A stretch of DNA of 64,000 nucleotides from Anastrepha obliqua (lineage: Eukaryota > Arthropoda > Insecta > Diptera > Tephritidae): contig NC_072897.1 of the NCBI RefSeq assembly GCF_027943255.1, positions 22,258,044 through 22,322,043 on the forward strand, given 5' to 3'. Every line of letters begins with the position of its first letter. The first letter of the stretch is position 1. Below the pieces are notes generated by a model. That model saw only the letters and a list, made by a program, of their open reading frames with translations, searched no databases and was not told the DNA's origin. The translations under genes were made by a program, and so were the position numbers. Shown here piece after piece: positions 42,720-54,317 of this stretch.

Positions 42720-42732
42720 CGTTGGGCGTCAG
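42720..42732 (-). other. Primer binding site of the errantivirus-like provirus
   Basis: The minus strand directly inside the 5' LTR reads TGACGCCCAACG, one mismatch from the tRNA-Lys-type TGGCGCCCAACG used by many retroelements of this group. Confidence 0.7.
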
Positions 42733-43080
42733 TTAAAAAAAACTATAATTAGTTATTTTTTTAATACTTTTATTACTTAAATAAAAACTATACTTTATTA
42801 TGTTTTTATAATTGTTTTATTTTAAATGCCGATGCAACTGCTTTTAGTGAGTAGTACTTTACGACTAACTTTAAAAATATTTTAAAAGAATTTATTCAAA
42901 TAATTGCACTTGTCGCTGCAACGTGATCAGTAGCTTGCCGTTAGCTTGAGGTGCGGACATAGCGTTAGCAAATTAATCCGAACTATCAGGTAAACAAAAA
43001 CTGAGCTTATGGTGCGCGTGTGAAAGTGCTATGCGCACCGAAAAATATTTATTTCGCTTGAAATTTTTGTGTCGTTATCT
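42731..43080 (-). repeat. 5' LTR of the errantivirus-like provirus
   Basis: About 350 bp, direct repeat of 25733-26033. Directly followed by TGCA and family A sequence. Confidence 0.85.
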
Positions 43081-43368
43081 TGCATACGCTCATACAAATA
43101 TATACATACATGTATATGCAAAAGAGAATTGTTGTAGCATTTGTTATGCAGGAATTTGATCATTAGGATATTTACTCCCTAATTATTGCATGAAATGTGA
43201 TAAGGCGATGCTCGTGAGGTAGTTGTCCCATAAATACAAATACGTTTCCTTGAAGTATTCTTCCTTTTATTTTAAATTTCAAAGTTTTATACTATCTAGA
43301 AATCCCTACATATATTATTCCCTGTAATAAAATGTTAATTGAAGAAAATTTAGGTCACGGTTGTTACA

Positions 43369-43605
43369 GTGCGTATGCACGTGCTATGGAACACTATGAT
43401 GAGGAGAGTTCTTGCCGAAGATTCATTCTCAGACTACGGGTACATTGAGTTTCAGTGTGGCGAGGAGGCACAAGTGCCCAGAAAAACAGACTGGCAGAAG
43501 TTTAGGGGTGCGTTGCGGGACCTTGAACTGACACCACCAAGACTTCGAAGAGAACTAACCATTGAGGCGGCTGTTGAGAAATTCAACGCTGCCCTAACTG
43601 AATGA
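43369..43605 (+). pseudogene. LINE endonuclease end and linker
   Basis: Contains LAEDSFSDYGYIEFQ, the SDH-type motif with Tyr in place of His, then PRKTDWQKFRGALRDLEL and a stop. About 50 bases later the frame continues at 43656. Confidence 0.7.
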
Positions 43606-43655
43606 TTTGAAACAGCCTGTCCAATTCAAACTATCCCTAACCGGACTCCCGTTTC

Positions 43656-45113
43656 TTGATTGAATCTCTGAGTGACACGGCCAAATTGGTTAGGGTTCTG
43701 AAAAGGGACCCAACTGCAAAGCTGGGGTCACTTAGGAAATCTGACGGTTCCTTCACGGAGCGGCAAAGTGAGACACTCAGCTTGCTGATAGAATCTCACT
43801 TTCCTGGTAATCAGATAAGCGTCATCCGGCAACAGCCCTTATTGATAGAGGCGGTTGTCAGAGCTGCTACACCTTCTCGGCATTACTGGTACGTTGCCAG
43901 ATCTGTGGTGAATGAGGCCGCCATTCGATTTGCCATCAAATCTTTTGGCGGCTACAAGTCGCCCGGACCAGATGGCATATATCCTGCCATGCTGAAGGAA
44001 GGCGCAGAGTCCGTGACAGCAGCCCTGAAGAAAATCTTCTTTGCATGCCTGTCAAGGGCCTACATACCACGCTCTTGGAGGATGGTGAGGGTCGCCTTTA
44101 TCCCAAAGGTTGGAAGAGACGACTACACCAGCCCCAAAGGCTTAAGATCCATCAGCATGACTTCTTTTATGCTGAAAAGTCTCAAACGACTGGTAGAATT
44201 GCGCATACGTCAGAAGTCGCTGAAGGCTCACCCTCTGTCTCCGTTTCAGCATGCCTATCAAAGTGGAAAATCCTGCGAGTCGGCACTGCAAAACCTTGTT
44301 GCCAGGGTAGAGCTGGCCATCGACAGGAGGGACTACGCAATGGGCATCTTTTTAGACATAGAAGGGTCGTTTGCTAGTAGGCACGGCATAGACTGGGTGC
44401 TAGTGAATTGGATTCGTTCGTTGCTGGCCCAAAGAATCGTTTCGGTACAAGCAGAGGAAGATCTGCTGGTGTCATCCGGGGTTAATAGTAGTTGCCCCCA
44501 AGGCGGTGTGATGTCTCCATTGCTCTGGTGCATGGTAATCGATCCTCTACTCACCATTATAAACGATTCAGGAGTATACGCACAAGGATATGCGGACGAT
44601 GTTGCTTGCTTGGTAACAGGCCCTTCGCTTATGAACATCTGCAGGAAAGTGCAGAAAACTCTGGATCGGATTGACACTTGGTGCTGTGCGAATGGGCTAT
44701 CGGCAAATCCCGCCATGACTGGTATTGTCCTCTTCACCAGAAGAAGGAAGCTTGATGAACTCGTTCTGCCCAAGCTAAAAGACGTCACAATCCCGCTATC
44801 CAAGGAAATTAAATATCTTGGAGTAATCCTCGATAGTAAGCTCCTATGGAAATCACACGTTGAAACAAAGACATCCAAAGCACTGACAGCTTATCACCTA
44901 TGCATCAGTGGTCTGGATGAGAGGACTCTCTGTAGTGGGAGTCAGGAGGACCTTATCGAGACTACAACGCACTGTGCCATATGTTGCACCGGAGCTTTTC
45001 CGACTATTTCAGGCCCGGCATTAGATGCTCTGACTGGTTTACCACCTTTTGATTGTTTCATCCAAGGAGAGGCCTTAAAGGCCCCCTGCAGGCTGAAACA
45101 CAATGGGAACTGA
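43656..45113 (+). pseudogene. LINE reverse transcriptase, long open frame
   Basis: 485 codons open: RVLKRDPTAKLGSLRKSDGS, YKSPGPDGIYPAMLKEGAES, PKGLRSISMTSFMLKSLKRL, FQHAYQSGKSCESAL, SSCPQGGVMSPLLWCM and the catalytic GYADDVACLV, with ANPAMTGIVLFTRRRK and KYLGVILDSKLLWKSH in the thumb. The palm motif A region reads FLDIEGSF, so the first catalytic Asp is present. A stop ends it before RNase H. Confidence 0.85.
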
Positions 45114-45426
45114 TATGGTCCCTGTCCGGCATTGGAACACAGAGAAGGCACGGACGTCGATCCAACGATTCTCTCCATGCCCCTTGACTCCATGCCATCA
45201 AGAGTCGTACTTGAAAAGAGATACAGTGTAGTGCTACCAGAGGTTCAATTGTGGGAAGACTCAGAAAAATTGTAGGAAGACTGAGAAAATGAGGCCAACT
45301 TCTTTGGCCCAGAGCCCATTTTGCCACTACTTTCTGCGGCTATCACAGCCACGGTTAGCAAATGGGTAACTACCTCCCAAAAGCGAGCTTTGGCAGGCTG
45401 CGAGAAGCTGCAGATGGACTAAACTG

Positions 45427-45753
45427 ATGTTACCTGTCATGTCCGATCGACTGTCGCAAACTCTTCTGTCACTAAACAGAGGGGAGTGCAGACGACTGGT
45501 TGGATTTATGATGGGCCACTTTCTGTGGGCGAAGCATATGGAAAGGTTGGGCATCTCAGACAGTGTAGTCTGCCCAGCTTGTGAAGAGAAGGATGAGACG
45601 GCGGACCAGTTCCTGTGCGTCTGCACCGCCTTCGCTCGAATCAGGTTTGAGGTCTTTGGCACTGATGTGTTAAGAAGCGACCATCTTGGCTCCTTGGCAC
45701 CACAAGATCTACTCAGATTTCTTCGCAGATCGGGTAGATTTAAAGAAAATTAA
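45427..45753 (+). pseudogene. LINE ORF2 C-terminal knuckle
   Basis: LLSLNRGECRRLVGFMMGHF, then CPACEEKDETADQFLCVC and LLRFLRRSGRFKEN with a stop. The same C-terminal layout as in the other RNase H-bearing LINEs here. Confidence 0.8.
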
Positions 45754-46733
45754 ACGGGAGTCCAAATGTAGTACAATGGCCTTAATTTATGTCTGAGTGC
45801 TGCACTTGCTACTTGTCCCGACAAAAAAAAAAAAAAAAATGTAACACTATAAGAATTGAAGATGCAATTGAACTTTTGCACAAACATAACTAACATAATA
45901 CATGTATGTATATATTGATATACGTACATATAAAGTTGGGTTTCGGGAATTTCCCGACGGGAATTCTCGAGAAATTCTCGATATTTTTCCATCCCGAATC
46001 TCGAGAATTGAAATTTTTAGCATTTCGGGAAATCCCGAATCTCGAGAATGTTTCAAGATTTCTCGAGAAATCCATTTTTTTTTAATTTTTGTTGTCAAAT
46101 ATTAAGAGAAAAAACAATTCTTTCAAAAGTAAAAGAATACACATACATATGATTAATACCTGGAAACATCAAACTGTAACGGCCATTATGTTACAAAGAA
46201 TCGCACACTACATACTCTTTCGCAGAATCACATACAATTCACACCATAGTTTCAATTGCTATGCGAAAAGCCACAACAGTATAACTGTTCCATTTGTTTG
46301 TTTGTTTGTTTTTTTTTGTTTTAGGGTGACTACAGAGTAAATGCTAGATGCGTTGCTATGCTATGTCGAGGGAAAGCACTGTAACATCAAGCTAATGAAG
46401 TTTAGTTTTATGTGTTTCTTATATGTAGCAGCAGTTAAGCAATTAGAAATGCTTTGAAAATAGTCAAGCAATTTCAATTTGTTCGCAGACTGCACAGACG
46501 ACGTTTGTAAATTTATTTTTTGTAGTGAGCGGGTGCATTTCATTTTGTGGTACCTGATTAAGTATAAATTATACACCGTATAATAAAATATTTTGTGGTT
46601 CAAATATTACTTATTCTTAAGTTTTGAATCGACGTATCGTTGACTGTGAGTACCGGTTAGTTACTTCCTTTAAAAAACAAAATTTAAAACAAATTTAGAA
46701 TTTTTAGCACTAAAAATCATGAGTTCAGAATAC

Positions 46734-47225
46734 GAATAGGACCAAGTGTGGCAGCTTTTCAAGCGATTTGACGACGAAGCAACATGTTTGAAATGCAATA
46801 AAATCATTAAATGCAAGTCATCGTCAACATCTGGACTTCACCGTCACATGGAGAGGATACACAACATGAAGCGAAGGGAACATGAGGCTCCAAAAGAACA
46901 GCCACCAGCCAAGAAGACCCGAACTCTTCACAACTTTTTCAATACTTCTTCCTCGCCTGAATCGCTTGAACAAATTGTTGCAAAATTGGCTGCAAAAGAT
47001 GGAATTCCAATAAACGCGATAACAAAAAGTGAGTTCATTCGTAATAGTATCAGCCGCTTAGGATTTCATCTTCCAAAGTGTCACAAAGCTGTTCTGGGTT
47101 TGGTTATGAAGTTCTGCACGAAAATAAAAAGCGATTTGAAGCTCAAAATTGAAAATTTTAAATCTGCACAGCGTAAGTTCAGCTTGAGCATCGACGGACA
47201 AGCGTGCGAAACCGACGTTACATGA
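46734..47225 (+). pseudogene. hAT transposase N-terminus with BED zinc finger
   Basis: VWQLFKRFDDEATCLKCNKI...SGLHRHMERIHN is a BED finger (C-x2-C...H-x4-H). KKTRTLHNFF and KLAAKDGIPINAITKSEFIR follow, then FSLSIDGQACETDVT at the start of the RNase H-like core. A frameshift follows; the strand continues as RYMNIHIYYDDGQSDNLGL and breaks again at an A-run near 47341. A stop lies just upstream (46738), so the annotated start is uncertain. Confidence 0.88.
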
Positions 47226-47526
47226 ACATCCATATATATTATGACGATGGACAATCTGACAACCTTGGTCTGGTTCGCATTCAGGATTCATGTCCCGCTG
47301 AAAAAGTATATGAGCTCGTAAATGAATTCTTATCCAGCCTAAAAAAAAAACTTAACAGCTCGTAGATCTAGCCGTTTGTTATCGGCCTTTAAATATTTAC
47401 ATGATCCAGTTAACAGCTCTAGTGATAAATCTGAATTTTTCCACACCTGTTCTAAAACAGAATTGATAAAAGAAGCCGAAAACTACTTGGTTCGTCTATT
47501 TTCTACGAGCATTCAAGAAGACCACA

Positions 47527-47886
47527 GTGTCTAGTTCTGACGATGATGACGTATTTGCAACCAACAACGTCGATGAAGAAGATATGGCGAAACAGCTTGA
47601 AAAATACGTTCAGCAATGCTCAAAACCGAAAGCAGACATTGCGCAACATGCGGCGAACCAGATGTTTTCGTCGCTTAGAAACGAGCTAAAACTATATGAA
47701 AAAACTGGAGAGAAAACACAAAATGTTGAAAGACTGATCGGGGCTTTTAACACTGTTAAGCCAACATCGACTCAAAATGAGAGGAATTTTTCTACAGCGG
47801 GTAATTTTGTGTCCAAAAAGCGTACGCGATTGTCAGACGAAGCCATTGACAGCCTGTGTTTTTTAAAACACCATTTTGGGAAATAA
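47527..47886 (+). pseudogene. hAT transposase C-terminal dimerisation domain
   Basis: 119 codons: acidic linker SSSDDDDVFATNN, then NVERLIGAFNTVKPTSTQNE, RNFSTAGNFVSKKRTRLSDE and IDSLCFLKHHFGK. The terminal part is the hAT dimerisation motif. Most of the catalytic core between the two fragments is deleted. Confidence 0.9.
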
Positions 47887-48243
47887 TGTTTACAATCACT
47901 TTTTCCCCCTATTTTAATAAGTATAATCTTGAATTATTTTTGTTTTGAATTTTTTTGTAATTATTTTTGTTTCCCTTTTTTGTTTGCAAAAATTGAAATA
48001 GTAATATTTTCAAATATTTTTTTATGTAATTTATACTTTAATAAAAATAAATAAAAATAATATTTTATGAAATTCATTGCTCTTACACTGGTTTTAGATT
48101 TTTTTTAAATTAATTATTTTGGAAATCTCAAAAATTATTTTCGGGAAATCCCGCATCTCGAGAATTGAAATTTTCGTTATTTCGGGAAATCCCGATTCTC
48201 GAGATTGGGATTTTCTCGGGAAATACCCAACTCTACGTACATA

Positions 48244-48733
48244 TAATATATATACATATTTACATATGTACACATGTATCAATGTACCAAAACACTTGTA
48301 TGCTCTATGAATTCTCGTCTAAAATTAATTTCGACTCAAAAAATGATTACAAATTTTCATAAAATTTGTATGAAGTCTTAAATTTACTAAAACGCACACA
48401 TAAAACGTGTGGTCGTTTTATAATGTATTTTGTTTAAATTGTTCTTTTTAAATTAAATGAACATATATATACATATGTTACTTTGACTTTCAATGTTGGC
48501 GCAAATCTTTTATTTATTGTATTGTTTATTGTATTTGTTTGAAAATATAAATTGGATAAATTTTCGTTTATCAAGTGAACATAGAAATACACAAGCAAAT
48601 TCCGACGGCTATTCGTCAATTTGATTTCATACAGAAGCCAAAAACTGAGCAGAGCCAAAGTATTTGTACATAATTCTCTGTAATCAACTCTGTTAAGAAG
48701 TTCCCCGCTGCCGAGTTGAGCGAGGTGAAAAAG
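48244..48733. other. Family A copy 2, sequence up to the B2 junction
   Basis: Reverse complement of about 8590-8990 in family A copy 1 (GTTCCCCGCTGCCGAGTTGA block). Ends in GAGGTGAAAAAG where B2 begins; the terminal ~80 bp expected from copy 1 are missing. Confidence 0.65.
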
Positions 48734-49865
48734 CAGAGAATGTTAATGCAATGAGAAGGTGCAAATTTTACTGTGAGCGTTTTTTAGTACAATTGAGATT
48801 TGAAAGATTTGTAGTAAGGAAATTTAGCACACCGAGTTTATAGACACCTCACTGACTTTTGCCCACACAAAAATTAGAAACACCACACATCTTTCACCTC
48901 AACACACAACACATTTCTCACCTCGACATTAAACCAATTAAATTTTTACTATTTTCGTATTTTTGTAATAATAAGTGAATACATAAAATTTATTACATTT
49001 TTTTTTTTTTCAATTATAATACATTAAAAAAAAAACGAATATAAAAAAAATTAATAAAAAAAAGTTTGCGCCGGGAATTGAAATCGAGTCTAACATGTGG
49101 CGAGGAAAAATAGGCGGTGCGTTTATTTCTCCGACTGCTTTTTTTTTACCATTTTGTTACTTTTGAAATGATAAGCGGATATATAAAATTTATTACAAAT
49201 TTTTTTACGATTACATTAAAAAATTTAAAAACGAAAAAAAAAATTTGCGCCGAGAATTGATAGCGAGTCACGTGGGGAGGATAAATACGCAGAGCGTTTA
49301 TTTCTGCGCCTGCGTTGTGAACAAAAGGTTTGTGATGTCTACGTATGTAGACATGTATGCGCGCGACGCGAATAAGTTTTAATAAATTCTGAAAGTAATT
49401 CATGAAGTTTTTCATTATATACATTCATAAATGAACGTATACTCTATATGTACATAAATGATGGTATATGACAATATACATAATATGTATGTATGTACAT
49501 GTCAATAGGAGGTATTTGCATTCAGAAAATAAAACGGTTTAAGATAAATCAACACTTATTTTAAATTGTATGCCAATTTATAGTTTATGTATTCGACAGC
49601 ATTTACATACATATGTACAGACGTATCTACATTTGTATATGAAAAACAATAATGCACAAGCGCAAGAACATCATCTTCCTTTCATACATATGTACATATG
49701 CATGTATGCCCAATAACCTTGACTTATGTATGTACACATGTCACAGCACATCGCATTCTTACAAGAAATGAAATACACATACGCACTAGTGAACGAGTTT
49801 CTTTCTAACAAGTGCAAGAACAATTCTGCTCTATGTATGTATATATACCCACTTTATGTCGTAGC

Positions 49866-51047
49866 AAGAATGATAGAAAGAAGATTGCGCCCATCAGAGC
49901 GTATGTGACGTCACGTTTGCTGAGTTGTGCAGTATTGCCAACCATTTACTCTTCGCAATAAATTTAGTGCTTTTTTATACCGAAAATGCGACAATTTTTA
50001 AGTTTGGTGTTTGTTTCTTTTTGTTTTTAATTTAAGGCTAGCGAAACTTTAGGTTAAAAAAAAACTGTAAAAGGCCACTCTGAGAAGATTTTAGTGCTAA
50101 TGAAAATTTTTTTACTCCTATAAAATTTGATAATTTGAAAGTGCAAATTTAATTTTTGGCTCCATTTAAGGCTATGCAAAAATATTAAATGCCCCTCTCT
50201 CAACTCTTCTTACGATTGAAAACCTTTTTACACATTTTAAAAAGCCTTTGAATTTATTGAATGCGAATTAAAACCATAGAGGTGTAATCGTTTCTTCCGG
50301 TCATCAATCCTTAGTGAGACATAGAGCATCAAAAGGTGTATTCATAGTAAAAATAAGCAACAAAATACCAGAAAATACTAAAGGAACCATACTGACATTT
50401 TTACAAAAAGAGTACCTTATCTAGTTACATAACTTCAAATATAGCAAAAAAGTCGTTCCCTTAATAAAAGAGTCTCACTTAACAAAAAAAAACTCATAAA
50501 TTAAATTGTACATAAGCATAAAACATTTATTTAAAAAAACGCACATTCTACAGACAATTTGTCACGCATACAAAGTTCTTTAAGTAACACAATAAAAATT
50601 TCGTGTTTTATTTTCTTTAAATGGGCATTTAGTGCGTTTTCTTATCCAAAGATAGGCAACTCTGCAGTAGCGAGAGAGAGATTTGACCGCCGAAAGCAGA
50701 AGAACACCAACAATACCGGCAATCGCGGGCAATGCCACCAGATGTTAAAAAAAGTAAAGCTAAATAAAACTGAGTGAATTATTTAAATAATTATTAAAAA
50801 ATGTATTATATTTTACAAAATTATAAACATTACTTTTAATTAGAATAGGCTAGAAAAATGTCATCTGGAATGAACTAAAACTCCGAGACAAAAAATAATA
50901 AAAATAACAAAAACAAAATGCTAAATCAAGTTACGAAAATGGTAGTCTGGTCATACTGGAGCTAAAATCACGTAACTAGTTGTCAAATTCGCTGAGCGCA
51001 AAGTAACGGGACCACGATGGGCGCCATCTCATTATTCTTTGCATCAT
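49866..51047. repeat. Central segment of B2 (opposite orientation to B1)
   Basis: Left end AAGAATGATAGAAAGAAGAT, right end inverse of ATGATGCAAAGAATAATGAG. Includes TGACGTCACG near 49907, a CRE-like palindrome that is also present in B1. Confidence 0.8.
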
Positions 51048-51570
51048 GACGCAAAAGCAACAGCAAGCGCAACGCGAAGGCCGCTTTAGCACCACGCAAA
51101 ATGTTCTAGAACACAACAAAAACACAAGGCTCAACATGCGTATGTCGTTCAAAGCCAAAATCTTAACCTAGCGACTACAAAAACAAAATACATTCGTAGA
51201 CGCAGTCGCAGCGGCCATGATTCTATCAGCGACGGCGCTGAACAATTTAGAACAAAAACAAAAAGTTCATTCATAAGTTCGAACTTATATTTCAATTTCA
51301 TTCATAAAACGAGCCGCCCATATGCCAATTTTCGCGACCATTCGAAAATAGTCAATATTGGAATATTTCGCGTGGAATTATTTGCCAATATTTGATAAAT
51401 CTTGAATTTTTGTCATGTCGAGTGGCCGCGGCTCCGTATGTATGTATGCACCCTTATATGTATGTAAATATGTCTTCTAACTGTTCGACAGTCACGAGTT
51501 AATGCGACTTAGATTCCTTGAACAATTCCAGCGAATCACACATTTCTGTCCGCAAAGCCGCATATATGTA

Positions 51571-51917
51571 CCCTATGATCAAAAAGTACCGGCAATGTTT
51601 AAATTAAACAAAACAGAGTTAAATTTAAGGCAAATTTATATTATCTCTTTCAAAATATGACCCGTCTTAAGCAACACACATGTGCCGTCGTATTCTCTTT
51701 GATCAGTGCGATGGCGCGTTACCATCATGCAAAATCCAAGAATTGTTTGCTCACATTTCCGGCCGTTTGCAACATACAGCATCTCTCAAAGGCTTCAAAA
51801 CGGATAAATAATATTCTCTATTGACTGTCTGGCCCGATGGAAGGGACTCATGGTGGACTATGCCTTGGCAATCGAAGAAAACAGTCAACATGACCTTCCC
51901 TCTTTTTGCTCATAGGG
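51571..51917 (-). mobile_element. Deleted mariner in B2
   Basis: Same insertion as 40660-41035, flanked by TA. Minus strand VMLTVFFDCQGIVHHESLPS. Confidence 0.8.
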
Positions 51918-51967
51918 TATACATATCCCATCTTTTCACTGACGGACAAGAAGACGGTCGCAGTTGT

Positions 51968-52513
51968 TGTTTTTTATATGCATACATTTTGCGTTCGTTG
52001 AAGGTTTGTATATATTTATATACATATGCGTGTATGCGCGTTTGGCTTTCTGGATGCAGCCATGGGTATAAGAATATTTTCTCATCAATATGTGTATGTA
52101 GGTAGTTCAGATTTGACTGAAGAGATTAAATACATACATGCATATATGAATGCACATTCATATGCATTGCCTTTATGGCTCTTTTACATATAAATCAATT
52201 CAAAAGAAGTATGAATAATTTAATATAGAAAATAAATTTCTAAATAACAGGTATTAGAAAAGCTGAATACACTATTTTAAATCAATTCTAATTAAACCAA
52301 ATATAAAAAATGAAATAAAAATATCAAACAAAGAAAAATACTTAAGAGACTTGAACCTGAGTCAAGCATGAGACTATGTACTGCATACACAACACGTCTT
52401 TCACGATTGCGCTAATCTATAATTACTAATGAAATTTTCTATATCACTCATTTATTCGATTCGCAGTTTTATATGCACATATTCTGCGTTAGTTGAAAGT
52501 TTGTATGCGTATT

Positions 52514-52546
<33 letters not shown>

Positions 52547-52820
52547 GTGTATGCGTGTTTGGCTTTCTGGACGGATATTAAAATGATATTTTCTCATCAA
52601 TATAATTTGGATTTGATGAAATGGATTAAAGACATATGTACATATTTTCCATTTATGAAATACAAAAAAAACAGTATTTTAAAGAAATTTTAATTAAAAT
52701 AAACTCAAAAATTTTACCAAACTTTCCTGGTTTGAATTGTAAAAAAAAAATGTGCAAAGAAAAAAATATGACTTCAGGACTTGAACCTGAATTAAATACA
52801 TGCTAAAAAACAAAAAGAAT
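51968..52820 (-). repeat. Two tandem units with tRNA-like ends, right arm of B2
   Basis: Counterpart of 41090-41960; B boxes GGTTCAAGTC on the minus strand near 52345 and 52785. Confidence 0.55.
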
Positions 52821-53172
52821 AATTCCGCCGACTTTAGCTTCTGCACCACAAATTAACTCTCGCGCGGCCTTCTCAATCGCAAATTTATTCGCTTCGCTGT
52901 GGGCATGAAATAAGTCGATTTCCTTAGTAGTGTGGCGAAAAATCTTATGAAATTCCTTAGTAGTGTGGTAAACGCAGAAAAAATCTGAATTCCTGTCCTA
53001 GCGTGGTAAGTAAATATAGAAACCCTCCACTTGTGTGGTAAATATCTGCAATCCCCCACTAGTGAGGAAAGTTGAATTTGAAAATTCCTTAGTATGAATC
53101 TACAAATTAGTACTCGAAAAAAGCTCATTTAACGTTTGCTCCTTCTCATTGCATTAACATTCTCTGGTTCCA

Positions 53173-53447
53173 CAGAGGACGTTAATGTATAGAGAAGTCT
53201 CACGAGCTACGAATAGTGTGCATTGTCAACCAAATAAAGATTTAAAATCCAACATTTAAAATCAAAGTAACTTTGATGTTTGTTGCTTTAATTCTAAAAG
53301 AAGAATTTAAACCAAATACATTATAAAACGACCTCACATTTTGTTGTGTGCGTTTTAGTAAATTTGATGAAAATTTTTACTAGTTTTAATTTTAGCCAAG
53401 AATTCAAAGAGCATACTGGTATATTGATGAATATATATGTATATCAA
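53173..53447. mobile_element. Terminal fragment of another family A element
   Basis: Starts CAGAGGACGTTAATGTATAG and matches the family A copy 1 end from 8506 in the same strand (TCACGAGCTACGAATAGTG). Truncated by a Helitron 5' end at 53448. Confidence 0.75.
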
Positions 53448-54317
53448 TCTCTATATATAAAACTTCAGCCGTTTTTCGCGTTGTGATGAACTTTACGGAG
53501 AATGGGTTAACCGATTTTAACCAAACTTACACTCAATGTTAAGTGGGTATTGTAGATGGTTTCCGTATAGTTTGGATATCTATTGGTGGATAGGGTCTCG
53601 AGAAATAGGTCAAAACGTGGACCCGGGCAACCTTTGGTTGTGTATGTACAATATGGGTATCAAATGAAAGCTGTTGATAAGTGCTTTAATACGGGGTAAT
53701 TTTCATACCTAATGATGACTAGGGTCTCGAAATATATGCCAAAACGTGGACCCGCCGTGTCTTTGCACCGAATTAAACCAAACTTACGCACATTGTTAAG
53801 TAAGTATTGAAAATGGGTTTCGTAAAGTTTGGTTGTAATTCGGAGCAGTGGCAACGCGTACAACGTTCTTTTGAACCAGCCATAATGTCGTTTACTTCTT
53901 TAACGCTTGGGGCGGAACTGAACTGTCAAATTGACAGTGTGAGTTACAATGTGTCAATATTTCTTTCTGATTTGGACGCCATAAGGAGAAGACGTAAGTG
54001 CAAAGTGTAAAAATTTTTTTATGATTTTTTTGGAGTGGATTTTGGAACAGTGAATAATTTCTTACGAAATTTGAGAATTTAATGTAAAATCCGAATGAAA
54101 TTATGTGTTCGTGGAAAAAAAAATTTTTTTCGTTTTTTTTTTTTTGAAAAATATAAATGGATAATGGTTAAAAAAGCTCCAATGCTTAATAATACATATA
54201 AAGTGAAACGAAAAATTCATGGATGATCAGGAAAAAAGACGATTGTTTCTTAGTTATTCATTTGCGTTGATTTGAAATTTAAAAACAATCTTCTTTTTTC
54301 CTGATTTTCAATTTATA
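53448..54317 (+). mobile_element. Helitron 5' fragment
   Basis: A|TCTCTATATATAAAACTTC at 53448 with GTTGTGATGAACTTTACGGA, minisatellite units (53540-53800) and a unique part matching the reverse strand of 28440-28970. The 3' end is cut at the LINE junction near 54317. Confidence 0.75.

Larger units (their letters stand above)
25733..43080 (-). mobile_element. Errantivirus-like (gypsy) provirus with many nested insertions
   Basis: Terminal direct repeats 25733-26033 and 42731-43080 begin AGTTAA, and the flanks carry a TGCA duplication (25729-25732 and 43081-43084). The empty site is visible in family A copy 1 near 9410. On the minus strand the order is 5' LTR, primer site, leader, gag remnant, integrase remnant, env remnant, polypurine tract, 3' LTR. 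The span is 17.3 kb only because a mariner, a Helitron, a SINE, LINE pieces and the B1 composite lie inside. LTRs differ noticeably, so it is older than the element at 14956-19090. Non-functional. Confidence 0.88.
43345..45839 (+). mobile_element. LOA/R1-type LINE, 5' truncated with poly(A)
   Basis: Starts in the last part of the endonuclease and ends in an A-run of about 17 bases (45823-45838). It sits in family A copy 2. The RNase H region is mostly lost (about 45115-45425). Confidence 0.82.
45931..48235 (+). mobile_element. hAT element with perfect 8 bp target duplication
   Basis: Ends TAAAGTTGGGTTTCGGGAAT and the inverse of TAGAGTTGGGTATTTCCCGA. Target duplication CGTACATA at 45923-45930 and 48236-48243. 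Both subterminal regions carry repeats of TCTCGAGAATTG and TTCGGGAAATCCCG, probable transposase binding sites. 2.3 kb with an internally deleted transposase. Confidence 0.93.
22493..48733. mobile_element. hAT-like element, family A, copy 2, swollen by nested insertions
   Basis: Starts CAGAGAACGTTAATGTATAG at 22493 and follows copy 1 (8506-12672, opposite strand) piecewise: 22493-23210, 25440-25732, 43081-43340, 45840-45930 and 48244-48733. The gaps are a LINE fragment, an errantivirus-like provirus, another LINE and a hAT element. Comparing with copy 1 gives the empty site of each. The right terminus is lost where B2 begins (48734). Bases 22730-22880 and 23030-23180 are a tandem duplication within it. 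Confidence 0.7.
48734..53166. mobile_element. Composite element B2
   Basis: Ends CAGAGAATGTTAATGCAATG at 48734 and its inverse at 53166. Order as in B1 except that the centre is reversed and the DD41D mariner is absent. tRNA-like blocks lie at about 49070-49085 and 49250 (left) and about 52340 and 52780 (right). No target duplication was found: the left flank is family A copy 2, the right flank GTTCCA then another family A end. Confidence 0.7.

Noticed and set aside
44333..44878. 181-codon minus-strand frame
   Set aside because: Antisense to the LINE reverse transcriptase at 43656-45113.
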